A stretch of DNA of 51,908 bases from Corallococcus sp. CA053C (GCF_003611675.1 NZ_RAWA01000023.1:1-51908), one strand, 5' to 3'; positions 40,974-49,771 are shown, counted from the first letter of the stretch. Translations and numbers: made by a program. The notes: generated by a model not told the origin, from the sequence alone.

Positions 40974-41108
40974 TCAGGCATCGACGCCGAAGAGACTGCC
41001 CATGCCGAGAGTCGTCATGATGTCACACCACATGTCGCAGCTGGAGCAGGCATACAACGCGGCCGTGGTCTTCAAGGTCTCAACCTTGCGAACGGAGATC
41101 TTCTTCAT
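40974..41108 (-). CDS. Putative RiPP precursor peptide with CxxCxxxC core (44 aa)
   Basis: ATG 41108 with GAGG six to seven bases upstream gives MKKISVRKVETLKTTAALYA followed by CSSCDMWC and then a hydrophobic tail (DIMTTLGMGSLFGVDA). The first ~20 residues look like a basic leader, and the Cys at 21, 24 and 28 with Trp27 and Asp residues form a compact candidate core. It lies between an exported metallo-beta-lactamase-like gene and a PqqD-M50 gene on the same strand, and a terminator follows it. The frame also extends to 41198, but that part is Arg-rich and shadow-like. No match to a known RiPP class is recognised, and the modification is unknown because no radical SAM, YcaO or LanB/LanM gene is in the window. 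Confidence 0.7.
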   Translation of the reverse strand: MKKISVRKVETLKTTAALYACSSCDMWCDIMTTLGMGSLFGVDA

Positions 41109-41275
41109 GGCATACCTCGGGGTGTGGTGTGTGCGAAGTCCACCCGCCTTGAACCCAAGACGAGCGGCTCCGCGAGGCGCCTGGGATAGACGCCTCACCC
41201 AAAGCCTACAGAGGAATACCGGCTAATGCAAACAAACCAGGGAAGTAGTTATTACCGGTCAAGTCGGACCCTCAA

Positions 41276-42802
41276 TCAAGGTAGTGCAGTCTTGACGGGG
41301 GCGCGGGCCTTTTCCACGGCGGAGGTAAGGGTTTCCCATTCCGTGGGGCCCAGGTGCATGCCGAAGGCGCGTGTCACCGCCAGCGTCTCGCGAGTGGCCA
41401 CATCTACCGCCTCGGACACCTGCTGCACGTTGAAGAACGAGTCATCCGGCAGGCGCTGCACCAGGTCGCTGGTGTAAAGCAACTGGTGCTCTGGCATCCA
41501 AACGAACAGCATGCGTTCACCCGTCTCGGTACGCGCGGGGATGAGCTCCAACCGGTTCTTCCCTGAGCCCAGCACCTTGCGTTTGCTGACCACGCGGAGC
41601 TTCGCGGCTCGGGAGGCTTGAGCAAGCGAGTCTGGCAACATCGTGCGCGGCGAGGCCACCAATCGCTCCACCAGGGGGCGATTGATGTCCAGGACTTCCA
41701 GTGGAATGCCACGCGCCACGTACTCGCGCAGGCCGCCCACGTGAGGCCAGGCGTCGCTGGTGGACACGACAGCCTTGACCTTCATGTTGGGGAAGCGCTT
41801 CGAGCACTCCTCCAACACGCGTTGCGAATAGCCGGAGGTCAGCGGCCCCTCCAAGACCACGATTCCGTCCTCCTGCTTCACCAGCGTGATGTTCCAACGC
41901 CCAGGGATCTGCAGCACGCCCTCCACCAACTCCACGGGCGGCGCATCCGGGCGGCCGAGCGGCATGCTCTCAAACGGCTTTGCGCCGCGCGCCTCGAAAA
42001 CCTTCTTCACGTCCTCCGACAGCGCGAAGTCCCCCTCCTTCATCGGGGGATTGAGTGCCACTGCCGTCACCACCTGTGAGTGGTAGGCTTGGCCGTTTCG
42101 CTCCCAGTCCCAGCTGCGAGGGTAGCGCAGGCCCCCTGCTTCCAGTGACCAGGACTGGAAGGACAGCAGCGTGCGCACATCCCCCCAGACACTCCAGAAG
42201 GTGTCCTCGGGGTGGGCATCCACCGTCTCCACCGCGGTAGGTAACTGGGTGTTGGCGTTGAGAAACAGGCGGACACGCACGCGGCCGTGATGGAAGGCCA
42301 CCACGTGGTGCAACACGTCCTGCATCACCACATCCTTCTCGGAGCGCAGATCACTTGCATCCAGGGCGGTGAGCAGCACGCGCTCGGGCGCGAAGTCCAA
42401 GCGCTCCCGCGCGTCTTGAAGTTGCGCGGGCCCTGCGGAGCGCAACTGCCCTTCCTGCCCCATGGCTACCACGCCGTTGGCGAGCACCGTGACCAGCGGC
42501 TTCCAGTCCTCGAAGGACGCCCCCCGCCTCTTGCTCGTCAGGTGCATGCGTCCGTGCTGCACATCACGCACCTCGTCAAACTGCTCATAGAGGACAAGGA
42601 ATGGCGGCGAGGGCCGCTCGGACTGCTCCAAGAGGTTCCAGTGGCCCACGCCTTGGATGCGAAGGCCCTGGAGGGTTCGAAGTTGGGCCTCTCCTCCCAT
42701 GGCTTCCGCAGCGGCCTTGACACGGTCGTGGGCAGCACCTGCGGCAAGAGCTGGCACTGCGAAGAGCAGCGTGGTGGCAATGGCCAATAGAGCAGAGGGC
42801 AT
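41276..42802 (-). CDS. Exported metallo-beta-lactamase-fold-like protein with eroded metal site (508 aa)
   Basis: A signal peptide (MPSALLAIATTLLFAVPALA) starts the protein. The first ~250 residues are a beta-rich N-terminal region often seen before MBL domains in exported hydrolases (FLVLYEQFDEVRDVQHG, WSVWGDVRTLLSFQSW). The following part has the MBL order: NITLVKQEDGIVVLEGP, SGYSQRVLEECSKRFP, VKAVVSTSDAWPHVGGLREY. The T-H-x-H-x-D-H motif is replaced by T-S-D-A-W-P-H, so only the last His remains; zinc hydrolysis is unlikely. The end reads LLYTSDLVQRLP then FGMHLGPTEW. As first gene of the minus-strand operon it may bind, present or protect the peptide. Confidence 0.75.
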   Translation of the reverse strand: MPSALLAIATTLLFAVPALAAGAAHDRVKAAAEAMGGEAQLRTLQGLRIQGVGHWNLLEQSERPSPPFLVLYEQFDEVRDVQHGRMHLTSKRRGASFEDWKPLVTVLANGVVAMGQEGQLRSAGPAQLQDARERLDFAPERVLLTALDASDLRSEKDVVMQDVLHHVVAFHHGRVRVRLFLNANTQLPTAVETVDAHPEDTFWSVWGDVRTLLSFQSWSLEAGGLRYPRSWDWERNGQAYHSQVVTAVALNPPMKEGDFALSEDVKKVFEARGAKPFESMPLGRPDAPPVELVEGVLQIPGRWNITLVKQEDGIVVLEGPLTSGYSQRVLEECSKRFPNMKVKAVVSTSDAWPHVGGLREYVARGIPLEVLDINRPLVERLVASPRTMLPDSLAQASRAAKLRVVSKRKVLGSGKNRLELIPARTETGERMLFVWMPEHQLLYTSDLVQRLPDDSFFNVQQVSEAVDVATRETLAVTRAFGMHLGPTEWETLTSAVEKARAPVKTALP

Positions 42803-43226
42803 GAGCTGTCATGCTGCCACACGCGCAGGCCACACATCAAAAACCGGGCCGTCGGCTGCGCTGTGTGCAGGTCATCTCCGACACGACTGTAGTTTTTCTG
42901 CGAGGAGTCAGCCGAAACGGCGAATTGGGCAAGCACTGACGCGCCCCGGCGCAGGCGTCGATTGCGACATGACGTTCCGACGCGGCGCGTTCGTACCGCT
43001 TGAGGATCAGCCGGGCTGCTCCGGCGGAAACAGAATCAGCTCCTCAACCGAGGTTGATGGGCATGAAGGAGTTGAAGCAGATCCCGGCCCTGGATGACGG
43101 CCCTGGGCGTCGACCTCGCACAATTGAAGGCCGCCGCGTGCGCGGAGGCTGGCATCCCGGGTTGAGCAAGCCAGGAGGGTCTACCGCGCATCCGACCTCT
43201 CGCGGCCGGCATATGCTCGGAGACCC
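42803..43226. other. Intergenic region, 424 bp, no gene called
   Basis: It separates the divergent RiPP-like operon and permease gene and must hold both promoters. Short frames here are GC-rich shadows without ribosome-binding sites. No convincing promoter, operator or repeat was found. Confidence 0.5.
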
Positions 43227-44642
43227 ATGCCCCCCTCCCCCCTCCAGGACGAAGCCGAAACCGAAGCCGGAGCCCCTTCGGCCGGGCCTCGCGACGGCTA
43301 CGCGCGACGCGTCGGCCTCTTCTCGGGGGTGATGCTCGTCATTGGCGGCATCATCGGCTCGGGCATCTTCCTCAACCCGGCCATCGTCGCGCAGCGCGTG
43401 CACACGCCGGAGCTCACCCTGGGCGTGTGGCTGCTCGGCGGAGGCGTGGCGCTCATCGGCGCCTTCATCTACGGGGAGCTGGGGCAGCGCATCCCCAAGG
43501 CGGGCGGCAGCTACGTCTACCTGCGCGATGCCTTCGGCCCGCTGCCCGCGTTCCTCAATGCGTGGGGAATGATGCTGATGATCGCCACCGGGGCCATCGC
43601 CGCGGTGGCCGTCACCTTCGCCAACTACACGCTCGCGCTCACCGGACTCGGGCCCGGCTTCCGGTTCCCCCTCGCCGTCGGCGCCATCCTCCTGCTCTCC
43701 GCGGTGAACTACTTCGGCGTGCGGCCCGGTGCGCTCACGCAGAACGTCTTCACCGTGCTCAAGCTGCTGGCGCTCGCGGTGCTCGTGGGCGCCGGACTCC
43801 TGCTCGAAAGCCCCTCACCCGCGGTGGTGGAGGCCGTCGCCGCTCCACAGGCACCCGACTCCATCGTGCTCGCCCTGGGGGCGGCGCTCGTCCCGGTGCT
43901 GTTCAGCTACGGAGGGTGGCAGCAGACGAACTTCGTGGCCGAGGAGATGGTCGACCCCGAGCGCAACCTGCCGCGCGCCCTGTTGTTCGGCGTCATTGGC
44001 GTGGTGACCGTATACTTGCTCGCGAACCTCACCTACCTGCGCACGCTCGGCGCGGCGGGGCTCGCGGGGAGCAGTGCCCCGGCGGCGGATGCGCTCGGCC
44101 AGGTGCTCGGGCCGGCGGGCCGCACGTTCATCACCGCGGGCGTGGCCCTCTCCACCTTCGGGTTCCTCAACCTCGTCATCCTCGTCTCGCCGCGCGTCTA
44201 CCAGGCGATGGCCGCGGATGGACTGTTCTTCCCCTGGATGACCCGGCTGCACCCGCGCTACCGCACGCCCTCCACCGCCATCCTCTTCCAGGCGGTGTGG
44301 GCCATCCTCCTCACGGGCACGGGCACGTACGGCGAGCTGCTCGACTACGTCGTCTTCGCCGACTGGCTCGTCTTCGGCGCCACGGCCGCGACGCTGTTCG
44401 TCTACCGCGCGCGCGAGCGGCAGGGGCTCATCCCCCGCGCCGCGTATCGGGTGCCCGGCTACCCCTTCACCCCGCTCCTCTTCATCGCCGCCGCGCTGTA
44501 CGTCCTCGTGGGCTCCACGGCCTCCAACCCGCTCAACGCGCTCAAGGGCACGCTGCTGCTCGGCGCGGGCGTGCCGGTGTTCCTGTACTGGCGCCGGCGC
44601 ACCCGGCGGGCGGCGGCTCCGTCAGCCCTCGGCGCGCCCTGA
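43227..44642 (+). CDS. APC-superfamily amino-acid permease (471 aa)
   Basis: The first transmembrane helix carries the diagnostic GVMLVIGGIIGSGIFLNP, and the second region has GELGQRIPKAGGSYVYLRDAFG, both typical of LAT-like APC transporters. About twelve hydrophobic segments follow, including GGWQQTNFVAEEMVDPERNLPRA-like loop residues (short motif FVAEEMVDPERNLP) and LVFGATAATLFVYRARE. The N-terminal ~25 residues are polar and cytosolic. It imports or exchanges amino acids using an ion gradient; specificity cannot be read from sequence. A single gene, divergent from the RiPP-like operon, so a link is possible but unproven. Confidence 0.9.
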   Translation: MPPSPLQDEAETEAGAPSAGPRDGYARRVGLFSGVMLVIGGIIGSGIFLNPAIVAQRVHTPELTLGVWLLGGGVALIGAFIYGELGQRIPKAGGSYVYLRDAFGPLPAFLNAWGMMLMIATGAIAAVAVTFANYTLALTGLGPGFRFPLAVGAILLLSAVNYFGVRPGALTQNVFTVLKLLALAVLVGAGLLLESPSPAVVEAVAAPQAPDSIVLALGAALVPVLFSYGGWQQTNFVAEEMVDPERNLPRALLFGVIGVVTVYLLANLTYLRTLGAAGLAGSSAPAADALGQVLGPAGRTFITAGVALSTFGFLNLVILVSPRVYQAMAADGLFFPWMTRLHPRYRTPSTAILFQAVWAILLTGTGTYGELLDYVVFADWLVFGATAATLFVYRARERQGLIPRAAYRVPGYPFTPLLFIAAALYVLVGSTASNPLNALKGTLLLGAGVPVFLYWRRRTRRAAAPSALGAP

Positions 44643-44805
44643 ACGGGCCCGCGATGCGTTTCACAGAGCATCCGGGGGAAGACCACCGACTCCGCGGCGC
44701 GCAGCATGCAGGTCAGATGCCTTCCGAAGGGTGAGGAGAAAACGCGGCGAGTTCCGTTCACGGGGGTGCGGCGAATGATCGCCGTCATTTCCTGGAGCCG
44801 TCCCC

Positions 44806-45897
44806 GTGAAGCCGTTCTCGACCTCGCTCGCCCTTGCCCTCACCAGCGCCGCCTGGCTGCTGGGTGCAGCCCCTGTCCACGCGCAATCGCAGGCGGCCTC
44901 CGGACCGCGTGAGATCGCTCGCGTCACCGGGGCCCGCGGCAACCACGTCGTCTGGCTCGAGAACGACGACGGCGCGGTGGACATCGCCGTCATGGCGACC
45001 TACCCGCAGCGCCCCCTCGTGGCCCCCCTCTTCCTCAAGAAGCACACGCCGGCGGAGGTGTTCCTCGCGCTGGCCCCGTCCCGGCAGGAGCTTCCGGCGG
45101 CGCTCGCGCGCCAGTCGTCCTTCGCGGAGGACTTCACCGCGCGCGAGCAGCTCCAGCGGGAGAACGCGGCAGCGCTCGCGGAGCTGCCCTCCGGGTTCGA
45201 CGCTGGCGGCCAGTCCCTGACCGCGGGCTGCTCGGCGTCCTTCCGGGCGTGGGTCAGCTCCGAGTATGGCGATGCCTCGTGTGGTGATCCCAACCAGGAG
45301 GTCATCAGCACCGCCCACCCGAGCGATACGTACTGCACCAGCGGGTGTGACTTCCCGCTCGGAGCCCAGGACCGCGGCTCGTGTCAGCCCAACCTCCGCT
45401 CCTGCGACATCATCCAGGGCACGGCCACGGTGGTCCGGCTCCGCACGACCAACTGGTGGGGCGACGTCAACTTCAACCACCCGGGGCACTCGGCCCACTT
45501 CGGTGTCGCCAACTGCAGCGGCAACGGGCCTGTCACCTTCAACCGCCAGCGCGGCGCGTCGGGCGTCTTCACCGTCCAGGTGCCGGTCAACGGCCTGCTC
45601 CACTACAAGCCGGGGACGGCGATCGTTCCCGCGAACGCCGCCAACTTCGTCGCCTACGGCAGCTGGAAGAAGGGCAAGACCGCGAGCGGTGACACGTATG
45701 TGAGCAACAGCATGTCGGTGGAAGCCAACGGTGGCACCGACGACCGGGTCATCGCCTGCGGCGACATCTACACGGACTACACCCTGCAGGATGTCTCGTC
45801 GCCCACCTGCCATGGCCCCGACATCTCGCTCTGCACGGGCGGCAACTGCACCAGCGCCTGCTTCTATTGTTCGGGTGGCAGCTGCCCCATCAACTAG
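44806..45897 (+). CDS. Secreted Cys-rich protein of unknown function (363 aa)
   Basis: The start is GTG 44806 with GGAG upstream. A Sec signal (STSLALALTSAAWLLGAAPVHAQ) is followed by ~120 residues that are mixed, then a Cys-rich part: AGCSASFRAWVSSEYG, SCGDPNQEV, TYCTSGCDFPLG, GSCQPNLRSCDIIQ, VANCSGNG, then CHGPDISLCTGGNCTSACF and the end YCSGGSCPIN. Roughly 16 Cys imply many disulphides and extracellular life. A TNWWGDVNFNHPGHSAHFG segment may bind metal or carbohydrate, but this is not a known motif. Myxobacteria secrete many such proteins during predation. No family is recognised. Confidence 0.65.
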   Translation: MKPFSTSLALALTSAAWLLGAAPVHAQSQAASGPREIARVTGARGNHVVWLENDDGAVDIAVMATYPQRPLVAPLFLKKHTPAEVFLALAPSRQELPAALARQSSFAEDFTAREQLQRENAAALAELPSGFDAGGQSLTAGCSASFRAWVSSEYGDASCGDPNQEVISTAHPSDTYCTSGCDFPLGAQDRGSCQPNLRSCDIIQGTATVVRLRTTNWWGDVNFNHPGHSAHFGVANCSGNGPVTFNRQRGASGVFTVQVPVNGLLHYKPGTAIVPANAANFVAYGSWKKGKTASGDTYVSNSMSVEANGGTDDRVIACGDIYTDYTLQDVSSPTCHGPDISLCTGGNCTSACFYCSGGSCPIN

Positions 45898-46045
45898 GGC
45901 CGGCAATCCCAGCCATCGCGGAGGGGCGCTGCACATCGGGAGCAGTGCCCCGCCGGGTCACCCCACCGACACCGCGATGACACAGGGCTTCCTGCTACGG
46001 TGGCCGCGCAAGACGCAGCCATGACGGCAGGACGGACGAGCGCCC

Positions 46046-47296
46046 ATGCATCCCGGTACCCCACTGCGCCTGAGTCCCCCGCCGGGGGCCCTTGAGCCCT
46101 CCGGCCCCCTGGCGCCGCCCGCCGCGACGGACGACGCGAGCAGCCCACGGCTCCCCTCGGAGCGGCTCTTGCGCTTCGCGGGCGTGGTCGCGTGGACCCT
46201 CACCGTGCTGGAGGAAGCCGTCGAAGCCGCGGCCCGGCCGGGCGACGGCAGCCACCTGGTGGCGCGCTTCGCTCCCCTCGCCCTCTACCTTCCCGCGCTC
46301 TGGTGGCTGCTGGGTCCCGGGCTCATCTCACCCCGGCGGCGGGTGAGGACCGCGCTGCTCGTCCTCCTGTCGCTCATCGGCACGTTCCTCTTCCCCAACC
46401 TGCACTACATCGTCGCGGCCACCCTGCCCTTCCTGCTGGAGCCGCGCCGCGCGCTCCGGTGGCTGGCGGCGTGCAATGTGCTGGGCGTGCCGTGGCTCGT
46501 CTACGTCCTGATCCGCGATCCGGGCGCCGCGGGCATGCCCGCGTGGATCCCCGGCGGAGGTGTCCTCCTCGCGACCCTCGGCGCACACCTGGGCTGGCAG
46601 GCCTTCGCGTTCGTCATCGGGCTCATCGCGGCCACGGAGCGACGCCAGCGCCATGAGAGTCAGTGGTTGAACCGCGAGCTCGTCGCGACGCAGGGGCTCC
46701 TCGCGGACGGCGTGCGGCTCGCGGACCGTGTGGAGCTCTCGCGCGAGCTGCACGACACGCTCGGCCACCACCTGACGGTGCTGCACCTGCAACTCGAGCG
46801 GGCCGTGCAGCTGTCGGACGGGGCCACGCGCAGCGCGGTGGAGGAGGCACGAGGCATCGGCAAGCAGTTGCTCGGGGAGGTCCGGAGGGCGGTGGGCCAC
46901 CTGCGCACCGCCGCGGTCATCGACCTGCGCACCGCCCTGCTGACGCTCGCGCACGGCACCGGAGCGCCCCGGGTGCACGTCGCGTTCGACGAGCGCCTCC
47001 AGGTCCGCCACGCCGGCCAGGCCCACGCGCTCTTCCGCTGTGCGCAGGAAGCCCTCACGAACGCGCTCCGCCACGCAGGCGCGGGCAACGTGTGGCTGGA
47101 GGTCCGCGAGGAGGAGGCCACCCTCGTGCTGTCCGCGCACGACGACGGCCAGGGACAGCGCGTCGTGCAGGAGGGCCACGGCCTGAGGGGGATGCGCGAG
47201 CGACTTGAAGCGCTGGGTGGAACCCTGCGCATCGTCACGCAGGAGCACGCGGGCTTCCGGCTCGAAGCGCGGCTGCCCCGGGAGGTGCCGACATGA
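46046..47296 (+). CDS. NarL-type sensor histidine kinase with multiple membrane helices (416 aa)
   Basis: Residues ~35-195 contain five or six hydrophobic segments (for example YLPALWWLLGPGLI, TALLVLLSLIGTFLF, GVLLATLGAHLGWQAFAFVI). After a short coil the HisKA_3 domain reads VELSRELHDTLGHHLTVLHLQLER with the phospho-acceptor His236 (H-D-x-L-G-H-H). The HATPase_c domain has CAQEALTNALRHAGAGNVWLE, AHDDGQG and GHGLRGMRERLEALGG. The gene overlaps the response-regulator gene by 4 bp (ATGA), so the two are coupled. Its signal is unknown; members often sense membrane stress or antibiotics. Confidence 0.9.
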   Translation: MHPGTPLRLSPPPGALEPSGPLAPPAATDDASSPRLPSERLLRFAGVVAWTLTVLEEAVEAAARPGDGSHLVARFAPLALYLPALWWLLGPGLISPRRRVRTALLVLLSLIGTFLFPNLHYIVAATLPFLLEPRRALRWLAACNVLGVPWLVYVLIRDPGAAGMPAWIPGGGVLLATLGAHLGWQAFAFVIGLIAATERRQRHESQWLNRELVATQGLLADGVRLADRVELSRELHDTLGHHLTVLHLQLERAVQLSDGATRSAVEEARGIGKQLLGEVRRAVGHLRTAAVIDLRTALLTLAHGTGAPRVHVAFDERLQVRHAGQAHALFRCAQEALTNALRHAGAGNVWLEVREEEATLVLSAHDDGQGQRVVQEGHGLRGMRERLEALGGTLRIVTQEHAGFRLEARLPREVPT

Positions 47297-47928
47297 TCCG
47301 CGTGGTGCTGGTGGATGATCAGACGCTCCTGCGCAAGGGCCTGCGCAGCCTGCTGGAGTTGGCTCCGGACATCCTCGTGGTCGGGGAGGCCCCCGACGGT
47401 CAGGAGGCCCTGGGCCTCATCCGCACGCTCGCGCCGGACGTGGTGCTGCTCGACGTGCGGATGCCCCGGCTGGACGGACCGGGCGTGCTCGAAGCGCTGG
47501 GCGGACACGCGCCTCCCACGCTCCTGCTCACCACCTTCGACGACGAGGAGGCCCTCTTCCGGGGGATGCGCGCGGGGGCTCGCGGGTTCCTGCTCAAGGA
47601 TGTCTCCTTCGAGGACCTGTGCGAGGCCATCCGCCGCATCGCCCGGGGAGAGACGCTCCTGCGGCCCACCGTGACGGAGGCCGCGTCGCGCAACCTGGAG
47701 GCCCTGCCGGTGACCTTCGAGCGCAGCGAGCAGCCCGAAGCTCTCACGCCGCGCGAGCGCGAGGTGCTGCGGCTCATGGCGGGCGGGTTCAGCAACAAGG
47801 AGATCGCGGACGCGCTCGGCACCCGTGAGGGCACCGCGAAGAACCACGCGTCGAGCATCTTCGCGAAGCTCGGCGTGCGCGACCGGACCCGGGCCGTGCT
47901 GCGGGCGCTGGAGCTGGGAATGATCTGA
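47293..47928 (+). CDS. NarL/LuxR-family response regulator (211 aa)
   Basis: The receiver starts MIRVVLVDDQTLLRKGLRS; the phosphorylatable Asp54 lies in VVLLDVRMPRLDG, Thr80 and Lys102 (FLLKDVS) complete the site. After a linker the C-terminal GerE-type helix-turn-helix reads LTPREREVLRLMAGGFSNKE, IADALGTREGTAKNHASSIF, AKLGVRDRTRAVL. It is translationally coupled to the upstream kinase. Candidate targets are the adjacent outer-membrane and serine-hydrolase genes, by proximity only. Confidence 0.93.
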   Translation: MIRVVLVDDQTLLRKGLRSLLELAPDILVVGEAPDGQEALGLIRTLAPDVVLLDVRMPRLDGPGVLEALGGHAPPTLLLTTFDDEEALFRGMRAGARGFLLKDVSFEDLCEAIRRIARGETLLRPTVTEAASRNLEALPVTFERSEQPEALTPREREVLRLMAGGFSNKEIADALGTREGTAKNHASSIFAKLGVRDRTRAVLRALELGMI

Positions 47929-47987
47929 AGCAGGCATGACCAATGGCACATGCGCGCGGACCGGGCGCATCGGTACCTTCGCGGGCC

Positions 47988-48620
47988 ATGAAGATGCTTC
48001 TGGGATGTCTCCTGCTGCTGGCCGCCGTGCCCGCCAGCGCGCAGCAGGGTGTGCAGTTCGGGGTGCGGTTCGTCCCCCAGTCCACGAGCCTCCTGTACGA
48101 CACCGGTTATCCCCTCATCGACTTCCTCAAGGTCGCGCCGCATGACACGCGGCTTCGCACAGCCCAGGGGCTGGGCGTGCTCTACCACCCGTGGGAGCAC
48201 TGGAGCCTGGGAGCGGACCTGCTCTACTCGCGCAAGGGCGGCGGCTTCGCGTCGCGACAGGTGGACCTGGACTACCTGGAGGTGCCGCTGTGGCTCGGCT
48301 TCAACACCTCCTCCTCCAGTCGCCTGATGTTCAACGTGCAGGCGGGCCTGGAGGTCGGCTACGCGGTGCGCCGACAGCTCAGGTCCGCGGGAGGCAGCTC
48401 CACGGACCTCTCCGGCTACGTGGACCGGGTGGCCTTCGGCGTGCCCGTGGCGGTGGGCCTCCGGTGCCGGCTGTTCTCGGCATACTCCGTCAACGCGCAG
48501 CTGTTCGTGTCAGCGGGGCTTGGCTCGCTGGTGCGCACGAACCCCACGCTGGGCGTGCGCAATTATGTGTTTCCGGGCCTCCGCTTGAGCGTGGACCGGC
48601 AGTGGGGGGTGGGCCGATGA
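47988..48620 (+). CDS. Outer-membrane beta-barrel protein (210 aa)
   Basis: ATG 47988 starts a signal peptide KMLLGCLLLLAAVPASAQQ. The mature part has alternating strands typical of a small barrel: VQFGVRFVPQS, LGVLYHPWEHWSLGADLLYS, YLEVPLWLGFN, LMFNVQAGLEVGYAV and a last strand NYVFPGLRLSVDRQWGV. The size fits 8-10 strands (porin/OmpA-type family, PF13568-like). Its stop overlaps the start of the serine hydrolase as ATGA. It is probably an outer-membrane partner of that lipoprotein. Confidence 0.75.
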   Translation: MKMLLGCLLLLAAVPASAQQGVQFGVRFVPQSTSLLYDTGYPLIDFLKVAPHDTRLRTAQGLGVLYHPWEHWSLGADLLYSRKGGGFASRQVDLDYLEVPLWLGFNTSSSSRLMFNVQAGLEVGYAVRRQLRSAGGSSTDLSGYVDRVAFGVPVAVGLRCRLFSAYSVNAQLFVSAGLGSLVRTNPTLGVRNYVFPGLRLSVDRQWGVGR

Positions 48621-49771
48621 AGCCGGGACTGCGAGTCATTGCGCTGGGGGCCGCCGTCGCCGCCCTGCTCGGTTGTGACAGCGGCAGGTCCGAACCCACG
48701 ACGCTCCAGGAGGCGGTGGATGACATTGTCGTCCCGCACATCGCGCTGGGCGCGAACGTGGGCATCGTGGTGGGGGTGAGCCAGGCGGGCCAGCGGAGCA
48801 CCTTCGCCTACGGCGAGCGCCGGCTGGGTTCCGGGGAGCCCCTCACCGCCGACACTGTTTTTGAAATCGGCTCCGTCACCAAGGCCTTCACCGCCGTCGC
48901 GCTCGCGCAGATGCACCTCCGGGGCGAGCTGCGCCTGGAGGATCCGCTCCAGGACTTCCTCCCGCCGGGCGTGCGAGTGCCCATGCGCGGCGACAGCGTC
49001 ATCACCCTCCGCCACCTGGCGAACCACTCGTCGGGGCTGCCGCGACAGCCGACGAACATGGACACCGATCAGGACGACCCCTATGCCGGCTACACCGAGG
49101 CGCGGATGTTCGAGTTCCTGAACGGGTACGCGCTGCCGCGCGATCCGGGGAGCGGGTTCGAGTACTCGAACGCGGGCTATGGGCTGCTCGGCTACGCGCT
49201 CGGTGCGCGCCACGGCACGGACTTCGAGACGGTCCTGCGCGCACGCGTCCTCGACCCGCTGGGGCTGACCCACACGGCCATGACGCTCACCGACGCGCAG
49301 CAGGCCCGGCTCGCCCAGGGCTACCACGGCAACCGCGCGGTGGAGCCACTGCACATGGAGGACATCACCCAGGGCGGAGGCGGCCTGAAGTCCGACCTCA
49401 ACGACATGCTGACGTTCCTCGACGCGGCCATGGGCGTGGGCCCCTCACCGCTGGAGGAGGCGATGAAGCTCACCCAGGAGCAGACCTTCGGCTCGTTCGA
49501 CACGGTGTACTTCCAGGTCGACGGCGTGGGGCTGGGGTGGAACCTGGACGTGCAGGACGGCGCGCCCCTCGTGTTCAAGAACGGGGGGAACATCGGCTTC
49601 ACCGCGTTCATCGGGTTCGACCGGGAGCGTCAACAGGGCGTCGTGGTCCTCGCCAACTCCTCCCTCAACCCGGACGCCTTCACCACGTTCATCGGGCTCG
49701 AGGTCCTCAAGAAGCTGCGGGCAGCCCCCGGCACCTGGGCGGCCTCCCACGGGTGCGGCCAGGGAGGCTGA
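48617..49771 (+). CDS. Class C beta-lactamase-like serine hydrolase lipoprotein (384 aa)
   Basis: The N-terminal signal has lipobox AALLGC (Cys20). The catalytic motifs of the class C/penicillin-binding family are present: S86-V-T-K in GSVTKAFTAVAL, Y-S-N in FEYSNAGYGLLGYAL near residue 182, and a third element KNGGNIGF near 323 in place of K-T-G/H-T-G. ATG 48617 overlaps the preceding stop. Such proteins act as esterases, D-aminopeptidases or beta-lactamases in the periplasm or at the surface. The activity cannot be assigned; the KNGG variant argues for esterase/peptidase. It may be co-transcribed with the barrel protein. Confidence 0.85.
   Translation: MKPGLRVIALGAAVAALLGCDSGRSEPTTLQEAVDDIVVPHIALGANVGIVVGVSQAGQRSTFAYGERRLGSGEPLTADTVFEIGSVTKAFTAVALAQMHLRGELRLEDPLQDFLPPGVRVPMRGDSVITLRHLANHSSGLPRQPTNMDTDQDDPYAGYTEARMFEFLNGYALPRDPGSGFEYSNAGYGLLGYALGARHGTDFETVLRARVLDPLGLTHTAMTLTDAQQARLAQGYHGNRAVEPLHMEDITQGGGGLKSDLNDMLTFLDAAMGVGPSPLEEAMKLTQEQTFGSFDTVYFQVDGVGLGWNLDVQDGAPLVFKNGGNIGFTAFIGFDRERQQGVVVLANSSLNPDAFTTFIGLEVLKKLRAAPGTWAASHGCGQGG

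Noticed and set aside
41226-41275. Possible promoter for the precursor peptide (TTGATT and TAATAA on the minus strand)
   Set aside because: The spacing of about 19 bases and the weak -35 match are not enough to call a promoter.
43044-43403. Minus-strand 119-residue ORF overlapping the permease start
   Set aside because: Low-complexity Gly/Phe/Arg composition and no start signal; shadow of the permease N-terminus.
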